Shown here piece by piece: positions 1 to 12,604 of a stretch of DNA of 64,000 bases. Source of the DNA: Hymenopellis radicata. Its lineage: Eukaryota; Basidiomycota; Agaricomycetes; Agaricales; Physalacriaceae. The notes below the pieces were generated by a model. That model saw only the letters and a list, made by a program, of their open reading frames with translations. It searched no databases and was not told the DNA's origin. Position 1 is the first letter of the stretch. Every line of letters starts with the position of its first letter. The stretch spans positions 1-64,000 of the forward strand of contig JADNRX010000276.1 of the NCBI GenBank assembly GCA_015501595.1, written 5' to 3'. Position numbers and translations under genes: made by a program.

Positions 1-714
1 GATTACGCTTCGACTACAAGGATTGCTGTTGATTTCTTTCATAGTATATCGTGTACGATATCTCTCAGATCCGGGTCAAGTATCTGCTTATGGTCGACAT
101 GTAACCGATGTACGCTTTTCTTTCAGATGGATCGATCCGAGCATGGACTCTTTGCTTTCGCTACACGCTACATCTTTTGTTGTATTCCCTGTTTCTCATG
201 AATTCAACATTGTGCTTATTCACATGGCTGAAATGTTGTTACCTGCATAGTAGGCCGGGGTAAGTGGTGGACGGTACGCTGAGGATTGGTCGCCAGAAAT
301 AGACTCATTGCCTCGCCAGATCGTCAATATCAACATCAATTTCAACGCGAGATCGGGAGTATGTTCCTTGCCGTGCGGAGAGAAAGCGACATTCACGTGA
401 CCGAACTCTACGTCCACGACTATGTACACTGATTCTAGCCTCCTCCAGTTCTATGGCCGTTGTCACAAGGCTTGCGCTGCAAGTGTTCTGAATTACAGTA
501 CCCGCACTCTATGGTGGTCTAGGATATCAACGAACGGGATTTGCGCCGCTGTGGCGTCGATGAACGGCGGCGGGACGGAACGGACAAGTAGTCCTTCATC
601 AGCGGTACAAAGCGGTACAATGATTCGTTCTTGATCCTTCTCATCCAGTAGCACCGGGTCATGACCTGGGTATAAATCAATTCAGTGCTGAAGACTCGAT
701 GCGCATCCTGCACT
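1..714. other. no gene assigned, upstream flank
   Basis: Several short open frames occur on both strands, but none shows a recognisable domain or a convincing splice pattern. A TATA-like string (TATAAA) near 671 lies about 45 bases before the start of the alpha/beta hydrolase and is a plausible core promoter for it. Confidence 0.4.
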
Positions 715-2034
715 ATGGAGGTCATCACTGAAGTTACTCGCCCGACGTTGCACATCGACAATGTCATTATCGAAACTACTGGTACCGGGAGTACACTGAA
801 GTCTACCGCCAAACGATATACACCTCTGGGTAGCGACGGACTACTGTCGAAAGACAAACCTGGTTACGTCCTGATCTTCGCGCATGGGACTGGATTCCGT
901 GGGTTTTCTCATTTGTCATTGTGCGCATTGGTGTTGACATACACATTCCAGATAAGGAGCAATGGGAGACAACCATCCAAAGGCTCTTCGAGCATACTAG
1001 CGGCTCGCCGACACAGATCTTAGAAGCTTGGGCGGTCGATGCACAAACACATGGTTCTTCTGCTGAGCTGAACACACCAACGATTGACGATCCATCGTTC
1101 ACATATCGTACGTTTCTTAATCTGGCGGAAGATTTGCTTGACTGAGCTGCGCTGTAGGGGCCCTGGACTACGGCGAGGCATGCGCCAACTTATACAAGAC
1201 ATTCATTGCTGGAAGAGTGCACCACGGAATCCATAAAGTCGTTCTGTTAGGCCACTCTGCTGGCGCTGCATCGGTGTAAGTCTCCGCTGTTTGAACCTAG
1301 CGTTCCTTCTCACATTCATCTACCAGGACGCTGGCCACATCTTTTCTTGATCCTGCGGCGTTTGACTCCTTGATACTCGTTGAGCCAGCGATCTGGCCGG
1401 AGGATATGCTCGGAAAGGATACCCCAATATACAAGGTCGCAGTAAGGAGCATCCCATATCGCCATGCAAAATGGCCAACTCGTGTAGAGGCCCGAAGGTT
1501 CTTTGAATCTCGGGCCCCGTGGAGCCGGTGGGATAACAGAATACTTGATGTCTACGTTGTAAGTCCATAATACAATCCCAGATCTCTGTCGACTGACATT
1601 GTTCAGAAACACGGCTTGAAAGCCCTTCCTCAAGGAGGAGTCTCGCTCATGTGCAGTCCAAAACACGAGGCGGCGCCATTTATTCTTGATCACAACGCTG
1701 TAGCGCCTATACCAGTCCTGAATGATATCTGCCAGAGAATCCCTGTGCATGTCGTCTTCGGTGAAATCAATGATATGTTGTGCGTACCTTTACGTTTCTG
1801 CAAAGAAAATATCCTGACAGTTCTACAGTTCTAGAGCGAAACAAGAGTCCCTGCTAAGAGATCGTTTTTTTACTTCTGTCACACGCGTCCCAGATGCCGG
1901 CCATATGGTGAGTCGAGTTAAGGACTACGATGCCTGCGTCCTCACAGGCACACTAGATCGTACAGGAGGCCCCAGACGATCTGGCAGATGTTCTTTTCGG
2001 GATTCTGCAACATGACCGCGAAAGTAAACTGTAA
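715..2034 (+). CDS. peroxisomal alpha/beta hydrolase (AKT2/Tox2-like)
   Basis: Seven exons (715-898, 952-1107, 1158-1275, 1327-1558, 1607-1779, 1835-1907, 1966-2034) join in frame to about 334 residues. The product has the alpha/beta hydrolase layout: an oxyanion-side HGTGF motif near residue 57, the nucleophile elbow GHSAG after exon 3, and a late PDAGH that carries the likely catalytic histidine. The last three residues are SKL, a canonical PTS1 signal, so the enzyme should be imported into peroxisomes. Fungal relatives (AKT2/Tox2 family) act in toxin or fatty-acyl side-chain metabolism. The substrate cannot be read from sequence, and family membership does not show that a toxin is made. 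ATG 715 is the first in-frame ATG; the frame further upstream opens only with GTG. A zinc-finger regulator lies 1.4 kb downstream on the other strand. Confidence 0.85.
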
Positions 2035-3483
2035 TCAACTTGCACATACTATACACGCACGATACCCTACATGTTTTCCTCGATAGACTAGAGTTGACTG
2101 TACGTATTCGACACGAACCATTACACAAGCTGGAACGAACCAACTCGGTCGAAGCCTCAGTGCCCGCAAGTACTGCTGGATGGACATAAGGACCAGTGAT
2201 GTCTCCGTTATGATCTGCACGAATGAAATTGGCGGTTAACGTTGATCCTTCGAGGATCATCCTCTGGAGAAAATAAATCGCATGTTCGTTGATCTTAACA
2301 TGACAACTTGCCAGCATGACCACATCGAGTAGGGACATTCGGACAACACCACGAGCCAGACATTTCGAAGCCAAGAACATGAAGCCTGTCAACTGGTAGT
2401 CTAACCAGGCACGCAATGAGTTGGCGAGAACGAGGTGAATGCCTGTCGATGATCTGCCATCGCACTGACGGGGTAGATTGTTCCCGGATGTTTTCGTCTT
2501 GCGCCGCATGAGATAAGTATTCAACTTGAGCTCAAAGCATGAGAGTTACTAGCGACTAGCAATGACGGCGAAAGCCCCGTACACGGTGAGCGACCTTCCG
2601 ATTTGAGGCGCCGGTTATTTAAGCATTATTCGTCTTTGGAACTCGTCAGCGTCTTCAGAGCAAGCATAGGTAGCAGCACTGAGCAATTAAATGTTGCATC
2701 GTCGAGTGCTTTCGCATACGCTGGAGGTCCACATTTACATAGCCCAGTACTGGGGACATCCTTACTTGTAGAAACTCAAGTGATCTGAAGTCAAGAACTC
2801 TAAAACGGAATGTCATTGTCGGAATACACCTGAACAGCGAGGACGAGCCATGTAACTTCTAGCAACGTCTTTCTATCCCACAAGCCCGCCATTTCCTCAG
2901 CCTCCTGTTAGATAATGCGTCAGTACGATGGTTCAATCATAGAAAAAGAATGCGAAGTCTCAGAAAAAAGTGTGTCGTCAAACCCGAAGGTCAGGCTCAT
3001 TAAAATCAGTATATTTTGGAATCATTGGAGGGAGGGCAAAGTATGAGAGGGAAATCGACTTACTGGGCTCTGTTAATGTCGAAGCTGCGTGGACGTGGAC
3101 GTCGAGGTTAACGAAAAAAAATCAAGTTCCTGGTGGCTTTTATAGGCGGAGATTGAATATGGATGCCGTGCTGAGCCGAGCCGGCCCTCAATCCGCAATG
3201 TGGCGTCCGGTAACCGTACGTACTCGCTTGACTTAAAGTTAGGTATTGATGGACCACCGCATTGTCTGAAATTCAGCTTGTCAATGTATCAATAGACATC
3301 CGGGGCATTCTAACTGCTCGCTACCGGTCTCGGTGCAGCGAGGCTGCGCGCGCGCCATCCTTGTACCGCCAAACTTACAGAATGTAACTGAAAGACGTCA
3401 TATCCGTAAATCATAAGTAATAATGTAAGTACAGTAACCTAGCCGACGTGCTCTAAATAAGGGGACGTGTTCTAAATAAGGGA
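2035..3483. other. intergenic, one long unassigned open frame
   Basis: A 199-codon open frame runs on the minus strand (2524 to 1925) but overlaps the hydrolase 3' end, has no domain I recognise and may be chance. Nothing else is supportable apart from a short tandem duplication at 3444-3482. Confidence 0.3.
3444..3482. repeat. 19-bp tandem duplication
   Basis: Two adjacent copies of a 19-bp unit (GACGTGCTCTAAATAAGGG and GACGTGTTCTAAATAAGGG) differ at one base. They sit just beyond the stop codon of the zinc-finger gene, inside its probable 3' untranslated region. Confidence 0.7.
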
Positions 3484-5934
3484 CTAACAGTCAGGAAAAA
3501 AGGACACCAATCCGCTGTGTCTATCGAAGGATGCCGCAGACCGGTCCTTCAACATCGTCTCCTGTATCACCATGAGTTCTTTCCAAAGATCTGGAGGTAC
3601 GCCTTTATTAGCGCGGATCAAAGATCGTATCCGACGCAGCCATTCCTTCATCATGAAGAATCGAGTATTCGCCACGCCTTCGATGCAGGACGTGTTTCCT
3701 GACTGTATCGCCAGCAGCGAGATCTGAGCCAGCCAGTAGAACGGCAGACCGTCGTATGCAAACGGGGGTTCCTCCGCTTCGGGCAGTTTGACGTACTCTT
3801 CCGCAGACAGAGCCCACATCTGCATCCAATTGTGCAAGACAAACTGGAAGCCGAAGTGCGATCTAGTACTGCCACGAGCACCGTCGCTACCAAGTTGGTC
3901 CTGCCCAGAATGAAGGAGAGAGTACATGTTCTGGAGAACGCCATGTATCAGAATGAACATGGCAAACGTATTCTGCGGAGGTAATGACCGCGAGAGGCGC
4001 GCGTCGCCCAGTGCGTTCAAAGCATTTTGTACAGGCATACCCATTAGGCGGATAGGTCCGACTCCATACTTCGAAGGGGAACTAATAGTGGCGTACCACT
4101 CGACGGCACTGGGCGCATTCCACGGAGCATCATCACAAGGCAGTTCCATGTCGAGGTCACCGCGCTGAAAAGAAGGAGAGAGGTCGAAATATATACAATG
4201 GCAGCAGTCGTGAAGGTAAGAAAGCAGAAGCCCCCTACATAGCCTTTGTTAGTGATAAGACGATGTACAATATGAGGAAACTAACCTTTTAATTGTTTCG
4301 TGCAATGCCCAGTCGCGCCACGCGTTCTCTAGACACTGTAAGTCGTCCAAATCGGGAACCGTCCAGGTCCGTGAACGACCGACCGCAGCGGACTGTCGAA
4401 TCATCTTCGAGATTTGTCAGAGAGAGCTAATCGGAAAGCAGTACACATACCGTCACCAGCATACCATGCCAGACGTTGGAGGACTCTCGAAGTTCAAGGG
4501 TCTGATGAAATAGACCAATCGTCTGAAGAAGTGCTACCGCGAGAATAAGGTAGTCCTGCTGGGTAGGGGACTCCCGAGTCTATGGGTCCGATGGGCGTCG
4601 AAGCCATATAGAAATGCGGGTGAACGTACAAATTCTTCCATTATCACATCCCGCGTAGAAGATATGGTTTCTGAGATGAATCGCATCGCTGGACGCGTTC
4701 TGACGAAGAGCGCGCCGCATGCTTGCATGGCGCGAAGTAGTATTGGATGTTTGTCATCGGCGTTCCAGGTGTGCCGGTGGACAATCGGAAGCTGAGTTGA
4801 GAACGTTTCTAAAAACAGATACACTTCACGAGAGGAAAACGTTAACTTGAGAAGAGGCTGGAAACCGTGAGAAGACACGTACAATAATGGTTTAGTTCAG
4901 TTTCAGGGGGAGATGTGTCGCATTTTAGGACTGTGCTGGCTTTAGCAGAGCACGTTGAAGGACCATCCATATCCATGGCTACAGCGGACACCGACGGCGC
5001 ACCGAGAATATATGATCGATCCAGTGCGCTGTTCCACCAAGATCGCTCCTCTTCTGAGAGTCGTGGCTGTTCCGCGAAAATATCCTCCGGGAATAGTTTA
5101 GTCACATCTAGACTAGATTTGGCCTCTGGAAAGCGGTATTCGGTCGGTGGGGTACGGGGCGACGCGTCGTAGAGGCTTGAGCTGCTGGAGCTCGGCGATG
5201 AGGCATACTGAGGGAACGAATGACTGGTTGGGCTAGGCGTCGTCGACGCAGACGTCTGCGATCCATACGTCTCAGAACCTTCCCATCGCTTCTTCTCTTC
5301 GGATTGGCATTTCTTGCTCCGAGAAATAGCAGGGTCATTGACAAAGAAACACGTTTTTCCTCGTGAACAGCACTTCGAGCAAGGGAATTGCAGATCGCAT
5401 TTCACTTTCGATTCAGCACAAGCCTTAAAGCAAAGTGGTCAATCATGAAGGTATCGATAGTAACAGCGCATTCTTACCTGGCAGGACTTTCGTCTGGACC
5501 TTTGCATAGCTCTGAGGAAAAGAGAGGTGTTACACTGGGTGAGTTTCTCATGGGCCAAACAACGTACGGATCTCCGCAGGTCTTTCTATGTCTAGTTAAC
5601 AGATCGCTGCGAGTAAACTCTGCAGAGCACAACTAGGGAAGGACGTTGGAATGTGAAGGCCAAGAAGTATGAAAAGCTTACTTCACATTTATGACATCGT
5701 TCGTTGGTGTCTAATACGTTACTGTGAGTGACAAGACAATGCATACTCAGAGTGACAAGACATACGCGATCGAAGGTGTCGATGTAGATGCGTCGTTCGG
5801 GTGAACTTCGCGGGACAAAGAGGACAACATTTCGTCTGGGGTAGTGTTGGAGCGTTACCCTTGTGTGATCTCATGCGGGAAAGCTCTCCATTGGCCTTGA
5901 ACTCGGTGGCGACTTCAAACTGAGGATAGGCCAT
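3484..5934 (-). CDS. C2H2 + Zn2Cys6 transcription factor
   Basis: Multi-exon gene on the minus strand starting at ATG 5934. The N-terminus has two C2H2 fingers: CPLCPAKF...H...H, then a second split by an intron and ending in FTRSDLLTRHRKTC. A complete Zn2Cys6 binuclear cluster follows across the next splice, spaced C-x2-C-x6-C-x5-C-x2-C-x6-C (from SCQAC to GKTC, about 5486-5355). A Ser/Pro-rich linker and a long helical region (4900-3484) resemble the fungal-specific regulatory domain PF04082. This combination is known from melanin and secondary-metabolism regulators such as the Cmr1/Pig1 class. It probably acts in the nucleus. The target is unknown; the neighbouring peroxisomal hydrolase is a reasonable candidate by position only. 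Exon borders between 4150 and 4534 were inferred, not all verified. Confidence 0.85.
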
Positions 5935-8628
5935 CGTAGAATGAGAGGTTGAGAAGAAAAGGCAGCAAGCCCGCTGACCATGGACGCGGATTCTATATAA
6001 AGGTCGCGACAGTTGTAGGCACGTCCATAACAGGTTGGATCTTCCACATCAATCGGGATGTCAACGTCACTCGACGAGTCACGGTGTCGGCAACATCAAT
6101 ACTGGTGACGCCCGAATCGCGGCAGATCACTGCAGCTGAGCGTTCCAAGTCAGGTACAAAAAAGTGTCGGATGCAGGGTGATTGAAAGCGGAGGTGTCCG
6201 AACCAGTGCATCGTGCTGATGAGTTGGTTCGCGGCGGATGGGTGTCATGGCTTACTCTGTCTTCACCTCGTTGTTGAGATGACACCATATTCGCTTGCTG
6301 ATGTGGCCGCACTGCAGAACTTTGGCCCAATATCCGTGTCGGATCGACATTCTACAGATTGTAGGTGTGTTCATGTCGGAACTCAAAAGTCTGATAAAGA
6401 TATTAGCTGCATGATACAGCGCAGTTAAGTAGATGATAGTGAAGTACTACCGTGAAACAGGTCCTTTAGTCTGTGGTAGGACACCGCAGGTGAAAGCTAG
6501 AGAACGTTGTACGGTTGTAGACAAGTCCATAGTGACAATTGCGTTTGAGTTGCGTTGTCACATTTCGTCGATCTATTTTACCCGGGTCTCTCAGGGACCG
6601 TGCCGTGTAATCGTCTTGTCCTATGCTAGTATTCAATGCATGTACACAGATAATATACCCGCGCCACGCCGGTTTCTCATAGGTCATTCTTATACAGCAT
6701 TAGGCGCCCTCAACATGAAACCGGTAACGACCTTCTTTTCGATGAACACTAGGTCGGCTAAGACTCGGGCAATGTGTAATCGCGCCCCCAAGGCTGAAGC
6801 GCTGATGTTAAAGAGGTATGTAGTTTGCATGGATAGAAGACCAGGGTCCAGGTCAAAATGCGTTGACCCATGGTGCGCGTGGGGCTCAAGCCTGACCAGT
6901 AAGGTTCTTGACGACCTAACCCCAGATCTCGAAATTCAAACGATCGATAGAGGAGTCAGGTTAACTGAGTCTACGCGTATATCGACTAGTTATAGAGCAG
7001 GACCCTCGAAAATGCCCTGATCCTCGAGCTGTCCTCGAGCCACCGAGTTATCCGGATCCCAAAAACGAAGGTGTATCCGCACCTGGTATCAGACCTCGAA
7101 AAAGCTCGATTTTTATCCGGACCTAGCACCAGACCCAGGTGTGGCGCAAAATTTTCCGGCATGCCCGGATACCGCAGCAAGTGCCAAGATTTCCGCCAAA
7201 CAGGGTAAGTCTAGACTAAAACGGTCAAGGGAGTAACTTTTTGACAATTTTGATCAGGTTTTCCCTCTCCACGCCGAGCCGGTGCCGCTCGGCCCACGAA
7301 TGGCCGACGGACCCAAAACCTTATCCGGACAGGGATCAGACCGCCTCTGGCGTATCCGCACCCCGGCTTAGACATTTCTGACAAAAAACTCGATTTTTAT
7401 CCGGAGAGGGACCAGTCATTTTGGTCAAAAAGTCCACTTTTTATCTGCACCTGGATCAGACATTTTGACCTTAAAGCGTCCGTGGTGCGGGAGATTGACC
7501 TTGTCTCCGGCGACCTTGTCCACAAAGTCATGAGTTCATGTGTTACGGACCATGAACACGTTCTACGCAATCCAATACACTTTCAAGTGCTATCAACGCT
7601 GCATGGGCGCTACCGCCGAATGTCGTGCGAAAGTGGAACACTCGGACACGGCAAACACGGCGATACGCGCAAGCCAACTCGGATAGATATCGCTATCTGA
7701 GCATCGACGCAATACCCGAACGATACGTCCAGTTCAGACGGGGTGGTCAATGTTGCGCAAAACAGGGTGTGGAGCTATTTATTGGTCACTGTTATCAAGT
7801 CTCGAACGAAACCAAGTTTGAAGAGAGCGCCACGACACGAGTACCTTCGTAAAATGGCGCACAAGCTCCGCAACGGTATGGCACAGAAGATATTCCGGGG
7901 CTGCTGAAACGTGAGTAAGCTTTTTTAGCCATCAATTGACCCAAAAGGTAACATCAGAGCTTATCCCGTCGAATCTCATCAAGGACGACCCAATCTTCAA
8001 GGGGAATGAAGGCTGTTTTCCTGCAACCTCCTTCAACATCGGTATGCGCATTGTGCGGACCGAAGAGAGCTATGAAGGCGTGCACTTCCCGGACTAACCG
8101 TGAGGTCAAGGAGACGGATCAGTTATCTCCGGTGGTCGTTTCCATGCACGTCGAATCATTAGCATCATTAGCATTGAGAAGCTCCCATTAGGCAACTGTA
8201 CAGTCTCGCGTAACCCCCAGCTATTCTGAAATATGGCGTCGCCCAGCGGCAAGGACATGTATAGGTTCACAAACAAGAGGCGGAAGGAGGTAGATTTGTG
8301 GTCTGCTCCTGAGACCGTAGCACAGACTTAGAGCGTTGTAAATAGAGTAACCCTAGAAAGCCCGTTTAAAATACGCATCGTCAGCAGCAGCAATGGACAC
8401 TCACGTTATATCGTAGTCACCTTGACATCGGGGTCAGAACTTGCCTGCGCAAAGGTGACTTCTTTCCGGACGCGAGGGTTCATTTCTAAGCCGCATAACT
8501 TAATGGGTTTGGGAGGAAGATCAAAAATACCCACCGAACTCGTCAGCACGTTCCGTATAGACTTGCGTGTTGACATGGACAGCCCTAAGAAGGAACGATG
8601 AGATTAGAAGCAGGCGTTATGAAACAGC
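5935..8628. other. gene-poor region
   Basis: Only unassigned open frames were found, the longest 195 codons (6433-7020, plus), without domain, signal or splice support. The one structured element is the degenerate repeat cluster at 7048-7470. The rest looks like non-coding or decayed sequence. Confidence 0.4.
7048..7470. repeat. degenerate TATCCGSACC...CAGAC repeat cluster
   Basis: At least seven short units share the pattern TATCCG, then G/C, ACC or a variant, a purine-rich gap, then YCAGAC or TTAGAC. They start near 7049, 7073, 7114, 7322, 7352, 7397 and 7442. Two units are preceded by nearly the same 16-mer, AAGCTCGATTTTTATC and AAACTCGATTTTTATC (7102 and 7386). Spacing is irregular, so this is an interspersed rather than a strict tandem array. 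Its role is unknown. Confidence 0.6.
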
Positions 8629-10241
8629 CTACATGTTTTGATTCGTCTTGTTGCCACTGGTCGTATGTGACGACGAACGCGCGCGCTCCTCCTCGTAGAC
8701 GTTGATACCAGTCGATCGAGCAACTTTGATAAGGAGACCTATCAATGGCGTATGAATATTGCGGTGAGTCGTAGTCGAAATGACGAACGAGACATGGCCA
8801 TTTCGATGTTGAGTTTCACGATATACACGACGGGTGGAACTGAATGTATGAGCAACGAAGCGCAAATGTGGGATCGCACTCGCATACCTGCAAATATACG
8901 GATGCGTTGGGAAGAGCAGTCATACTGATCAAGAGAACGTCCATCGCAATAGACACGATGATGATGTACTGATTGAATCTACACGACAACTTCAGTATCT
9001 GTTAGTTGACCTATTTCATACGATGACTTACTTCATGACTCGATCGTATTTCTTCAAGCCGTGCTGGATAAGCCGTGTTTTGACCATACGGATGAAAAGA
9101 ATGTTGAGGGCGAGATCCAAAACTGGCCTGTAGTTAGCGAAATAGAGGGGGCAGTACGGACGCTGGACACGTACGAAGGTACACCGACTTCTCAAACTTG
9201 TCCCACCTACGCGGAGTCAGGTATTGTGCTGGCCGCCCAGTATTATAACGCACCAGTGGTTCAACTAAGGTGACATGTCAGCTAGTGTGAGGAGCGATGG
9301 AGTGTCAACATACCCAGACAAACTTGGCACTGATCTGAAGCTGAGCAGGTATCCCTAAGCATGTCGGTGAGCGACAGCATCAAATTGGCTGGTTCGACTC
9401 ACAGATACATGCAGAGGAGACTGAGATGAGAGCGACAATGATAGACACAATAAGCTTCAATCTGAACTGTGGGTATAGAAGAATGAGAGGGACAGTAGAG
9501 TCAAAGGGGGCACTTACCCTTTGGCGAGGTTCGAGCAAGATACATAAACGATTGACAATGATGAGCATGAGGCATATGACCTTGTAAAAGAAGCGCGATG
9601 ACGATTAGAAGAAGAAGTAACGACTGCGGACAGACACACCTGGAGTATCCACAAAAGGATGATAGAAAGGAAGAGGCCCAGCCCGGGAGGGAAGGCCTTA
9701 TATCTATAGCACAATCAAAGAAGTCGTATTACACCAGGACGAGGACGTACAGGTATCCCCAAGATGCGATCTGAAGGGCGGGTAAACCAAGCTACTGAAG
9801 AGGATAGGATACATCACACTCACAGCGAAACCTGTATCACTAAACGGACATGAGTAGGAAGGCAGAAACTAAGACAGAAAACGTACGCAGCTATCTCCAC
9901 CCAAAGCATGGCGATGTAACCAGTAAGCTTCATTTCATGAGAAGCTTGTCGTATTGAAAAGGACGAGAAATTTACCCTGCTGGCTCTCTTCGTTTCTAAG
10001 ATGGCCGTCCATCCTACATGTATGGCGAAGCCGAACTAGGAATGGGAAGGCATGAGTGCGCGTTAAATTTGCCAACCGATAGATTACGCACGTAGAAACC
10101 GAACACAATGGACCCCAATATTATATCTGTCCTTGACACCACCAATTCCTCAAAGCTGGAGCAATACGTCGGCTCAAGACACGGCCAGTTGTGAACGACG
10201 ACTTACGGAAACTCTGTAGGGAAGCCAACGGAGATGGCCAT
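8629..10241 (-). CDS. seven-helix basidiomycete membrane protein
   Basis: At least ten small exons on the minus strand can be joined. The start is MAISVGFPTEFPFEE at 10241, followed by hydrophobic segments GSIVFGFYFGFAIHVGW, YIAMLWVEIAAYVFCLSF, FLSIILLWILQVICL, LIVSIIVALISVSSACIW, a WIPAQLQI motif, LLLDLALNILFIRMV, and IIIVSIAMDVLLISMTALP. The cytoplasmic tail ends near NQNM. These motifs match a fungal integral membrane family common in Agaricomycetes whose function is not established. The last helix should read as FHPVVYIVKLNIEMAMS, but the frame changes between FHP and VVY at 8831/8832, where one base appears to be missing beside a GGG run. The penultimate intron (near 8800-8756) then restores a good tail. 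The junction near 9200-9270 is unresolved. Confidence 0.7.
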
Positions 10242-11343
10242 AGTGATGATAATGAAGGAGGGATATACATCCTTTGCTGAAATATGAGAGGAATATGTAA
10301 CCAGCGAAAAAGGAGGCAATGATCGCAGTCGCGACTTCCGCGTAAGAAAATCTAAGAAAATCGATCGGGTCCGATCGTGTGGATGTACTTCACAAACGCG
10401 TATCACCAAGAAATGGACCAATTGGCGCGCCTGGCGGGTATCAGAGGTACCGACGGGCTCAATGGCGGCGCCGCCTCCCACAGGGCCAGAAGAACAAGCT
10501 AGAACAAGGTCACTGGTCTACGTTCACCGCGGTGCTCCGTGTATTTCCCAGCCCGAAAGCTAGTGGTACAGATGATCGCGTATCAGAAGATTTTAGCCGA
10601 CCATTGCGACACTCAGGAGCCCCAGTTCATGATCAACGTGAGAGGTGTCGAGAATGACAAAATGAAAAAAACGTGCACGTGCTCGGGCATCCGCCTGGCC
10701 GCTTTCCTGCCTCTTTGGGCATCACTCCTAAAAGTCGGGCCAGTCGGAGTTCTTCGTTCGTATGCTCAGAACTGTGAGTTATCAACCACTATGTCAATTT
10801 GGGACTAGCCAAGTCATTCTCTACCACAGAAACCATGTATGTACAAATTGGAATACTGCGCCACATTATACAAGACTCACATTCCTTCATCTACCTTAGT
10901 ACTATACCCACTATGGCCGAGTGGGACGCGAAAATGAAAAAGCAAATACTGAATTCGAAATGAAACGCGGAACTTCGCAGCACCACCAACAACACAGAAG
11001 GAGTTACAGCACAAGTTGACAGAGATTGACATCAATCCTTCACGGATACCCGCCGCGGTACTAAAGCTTGACTAAAGCAGCGCTAAAAGATGCTTCTATA
11101 CTTAACACAAGCCACAAAACATTTCCACAAAACATTCCATCTCGAAAAACATCCCAAGCAACCAAGTTCCGCGAATGGTGAGGACGATACACGCAAAGTT
11201 CGACTCAGGAGTCGTTCCCAAAGAGGCAGGTGGCTCAGGGCTAATTCCAGCGGCCGCGCCTCTGAATCCTGATCCGTCGACTATCAACTCCTCCCGCGTC
11301 CCTCGACGCAATAGCGGACACTGGAGCATAATTAAACGTTATC
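10242..11343. other. no gene assigned
   Basis: Open frames at 10379-10808 (plus) and 10481-10203 (minus) overlap. Neither has a domain I recognise, and the minus one overlaps the first exon of the membrane-protein gene. The segment before 11344 should contain the promoter of the dihydroorotate dehydrogenase gene. Confidence 0.35.
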
Positions 11344-12472
11344 ATGGTTCAGATAAATAGCATAACGATATCGCCGCCTCTTATCAACAGCTCCTGTGCT
11401 TGGGCGGGCGACTTCAGTCAGCTGGAGGCCTTGTTCAACAGTCCTTACACCGGCGCGGTGACAACGCGTACATCCACCGTGAATGGGTACAAGGAAATAG
11501 ATGCGAACGCTGTCAGTATCTTTTCACTCTCTTTATCATGCACTCATGTACTCTAGGTCGCGTTCACAACGTCTTCAATCTCGTCTCTCAATTCCTACGG
11601 ATACTCTCCTTATCCACTCTCGTATTATCTCTCATGGGTGGAGACCATCTTAACAGGTCCATCCTCCTCAAAATTCCCAACCAAGCCTTTCATTATCAGC
11701 GTAACGGCTGCAGCTTGGTCTGACCTCGAGTCGATCCTGGTCTCCGTCCAATCGCTACGCACCAAGCTGTCCGATCGCCAATCCGGCGGTACATCTCGCA
11801 TCGCGATAGAGCTCAACACGAGCTGCCCGAACATGGGCCCGACATCCCCGCCCTCAGGCTACAAATTCACCGATCTCCGCGAGCTGTTGAATGGGCTGGA
11901 GACCGCGCATCGCAAAGACCCCACGCTAACCATCGGGCTCAAGATGCCCCCATACGTGTACCAACAGCAGTTCACCCACGTCCTGAGCGTGCTCAGCGAC
12001 TTCTCGTCCGCGACCATGGTCCAGGGCGGCGGGATGAAGAGGCGCAGCCCCTTCGCGTTCTTGACGTGCACGAATACACTGGGAAACTCTCTTTTGTTCC
12101 CAGACCAGGTCGCACATAACGAAAAATCAGGCGGGCAGGACTACGCTGTGCCGACAGCTTTGGGCGGATTAGCTGGAGAAGCCCTGCACGCGCTTTCATT
12201 GGGAAACGTCTTTACGTTCCACAGATTGCTGCATATAGAACGCCCGAAGGAGTACGATGGGCTGGAGAAGATTGTTATAATCGGCGTAGGTGGAGTGACC
12301 ACGAAGCAGGCTGTTGCAAGAATGACTAAAGCCGGGGCCGAAGTCGTTGGGTACGTATCATGCAACTTCTCTTAGTGGCGCAGATCGATCTTATCATGTC
12401 TTTTTCTTTAGTGCCGCCACACTGCTGGGTAAGGAAGGCGTCAAAGCATTCGAGATTCTCTCGAGAGATTGA
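11344..12472 (+). CDS. dihydroorotate dehydrogenase, class 1A type
   Basis: Three exons (11344-11511, 11557-12350, 12412-12472) join in frame to 340 residues, the usual class 1A length. Class 1A enzymes are cytosolic FMN proteins that oxidise dihydroorotate to orotate in pyrimidine synthesis with fumarate as acceptor. The catalytic motif NTSCPN (matching Asn127/Cys130/Asn132 of the Lactococcus enzyme), the flavin lysine in IGLKMPPY, the Asn in TCTNTLGN, the Asn in SLNSYGYSP and the C-terminal GGVTTKQ phosphate loop are all present. The lysine of the usual TKS motif (Lys43) is replaced by Arg in VTTRTST. This may be a paralogue with shifted substrate or acceptor use, because most basidiomycetes also have a mitochondrial class 2 enzyme. 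No frame break was found. Confidence 0.85.
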
Positions 12473-12604
12473 TAGATTGCAAGTAGTAGCCGTATTGTGT
12501 CTGTAAATGTACAAATGAAAAAGCTTATAACGATATGAATAATGAAGACGGTGTGAAGACTCCGTAATGGTGGCTACAGTAAAAATATAATGCGAACATC
12601 GACT

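Noticed and set aside
1925..2524. 199-codon minus-strand open frame
   Set aside because: Overlaps the 3' exon of the alpha/beta hydrolase and shows no recognisable family; not given as a gene.
6433..7020. 195-codon plus-strand open frame
   Set aside because: No domain, no splice support, odd composition; judged chance in a gene-poor stretch.
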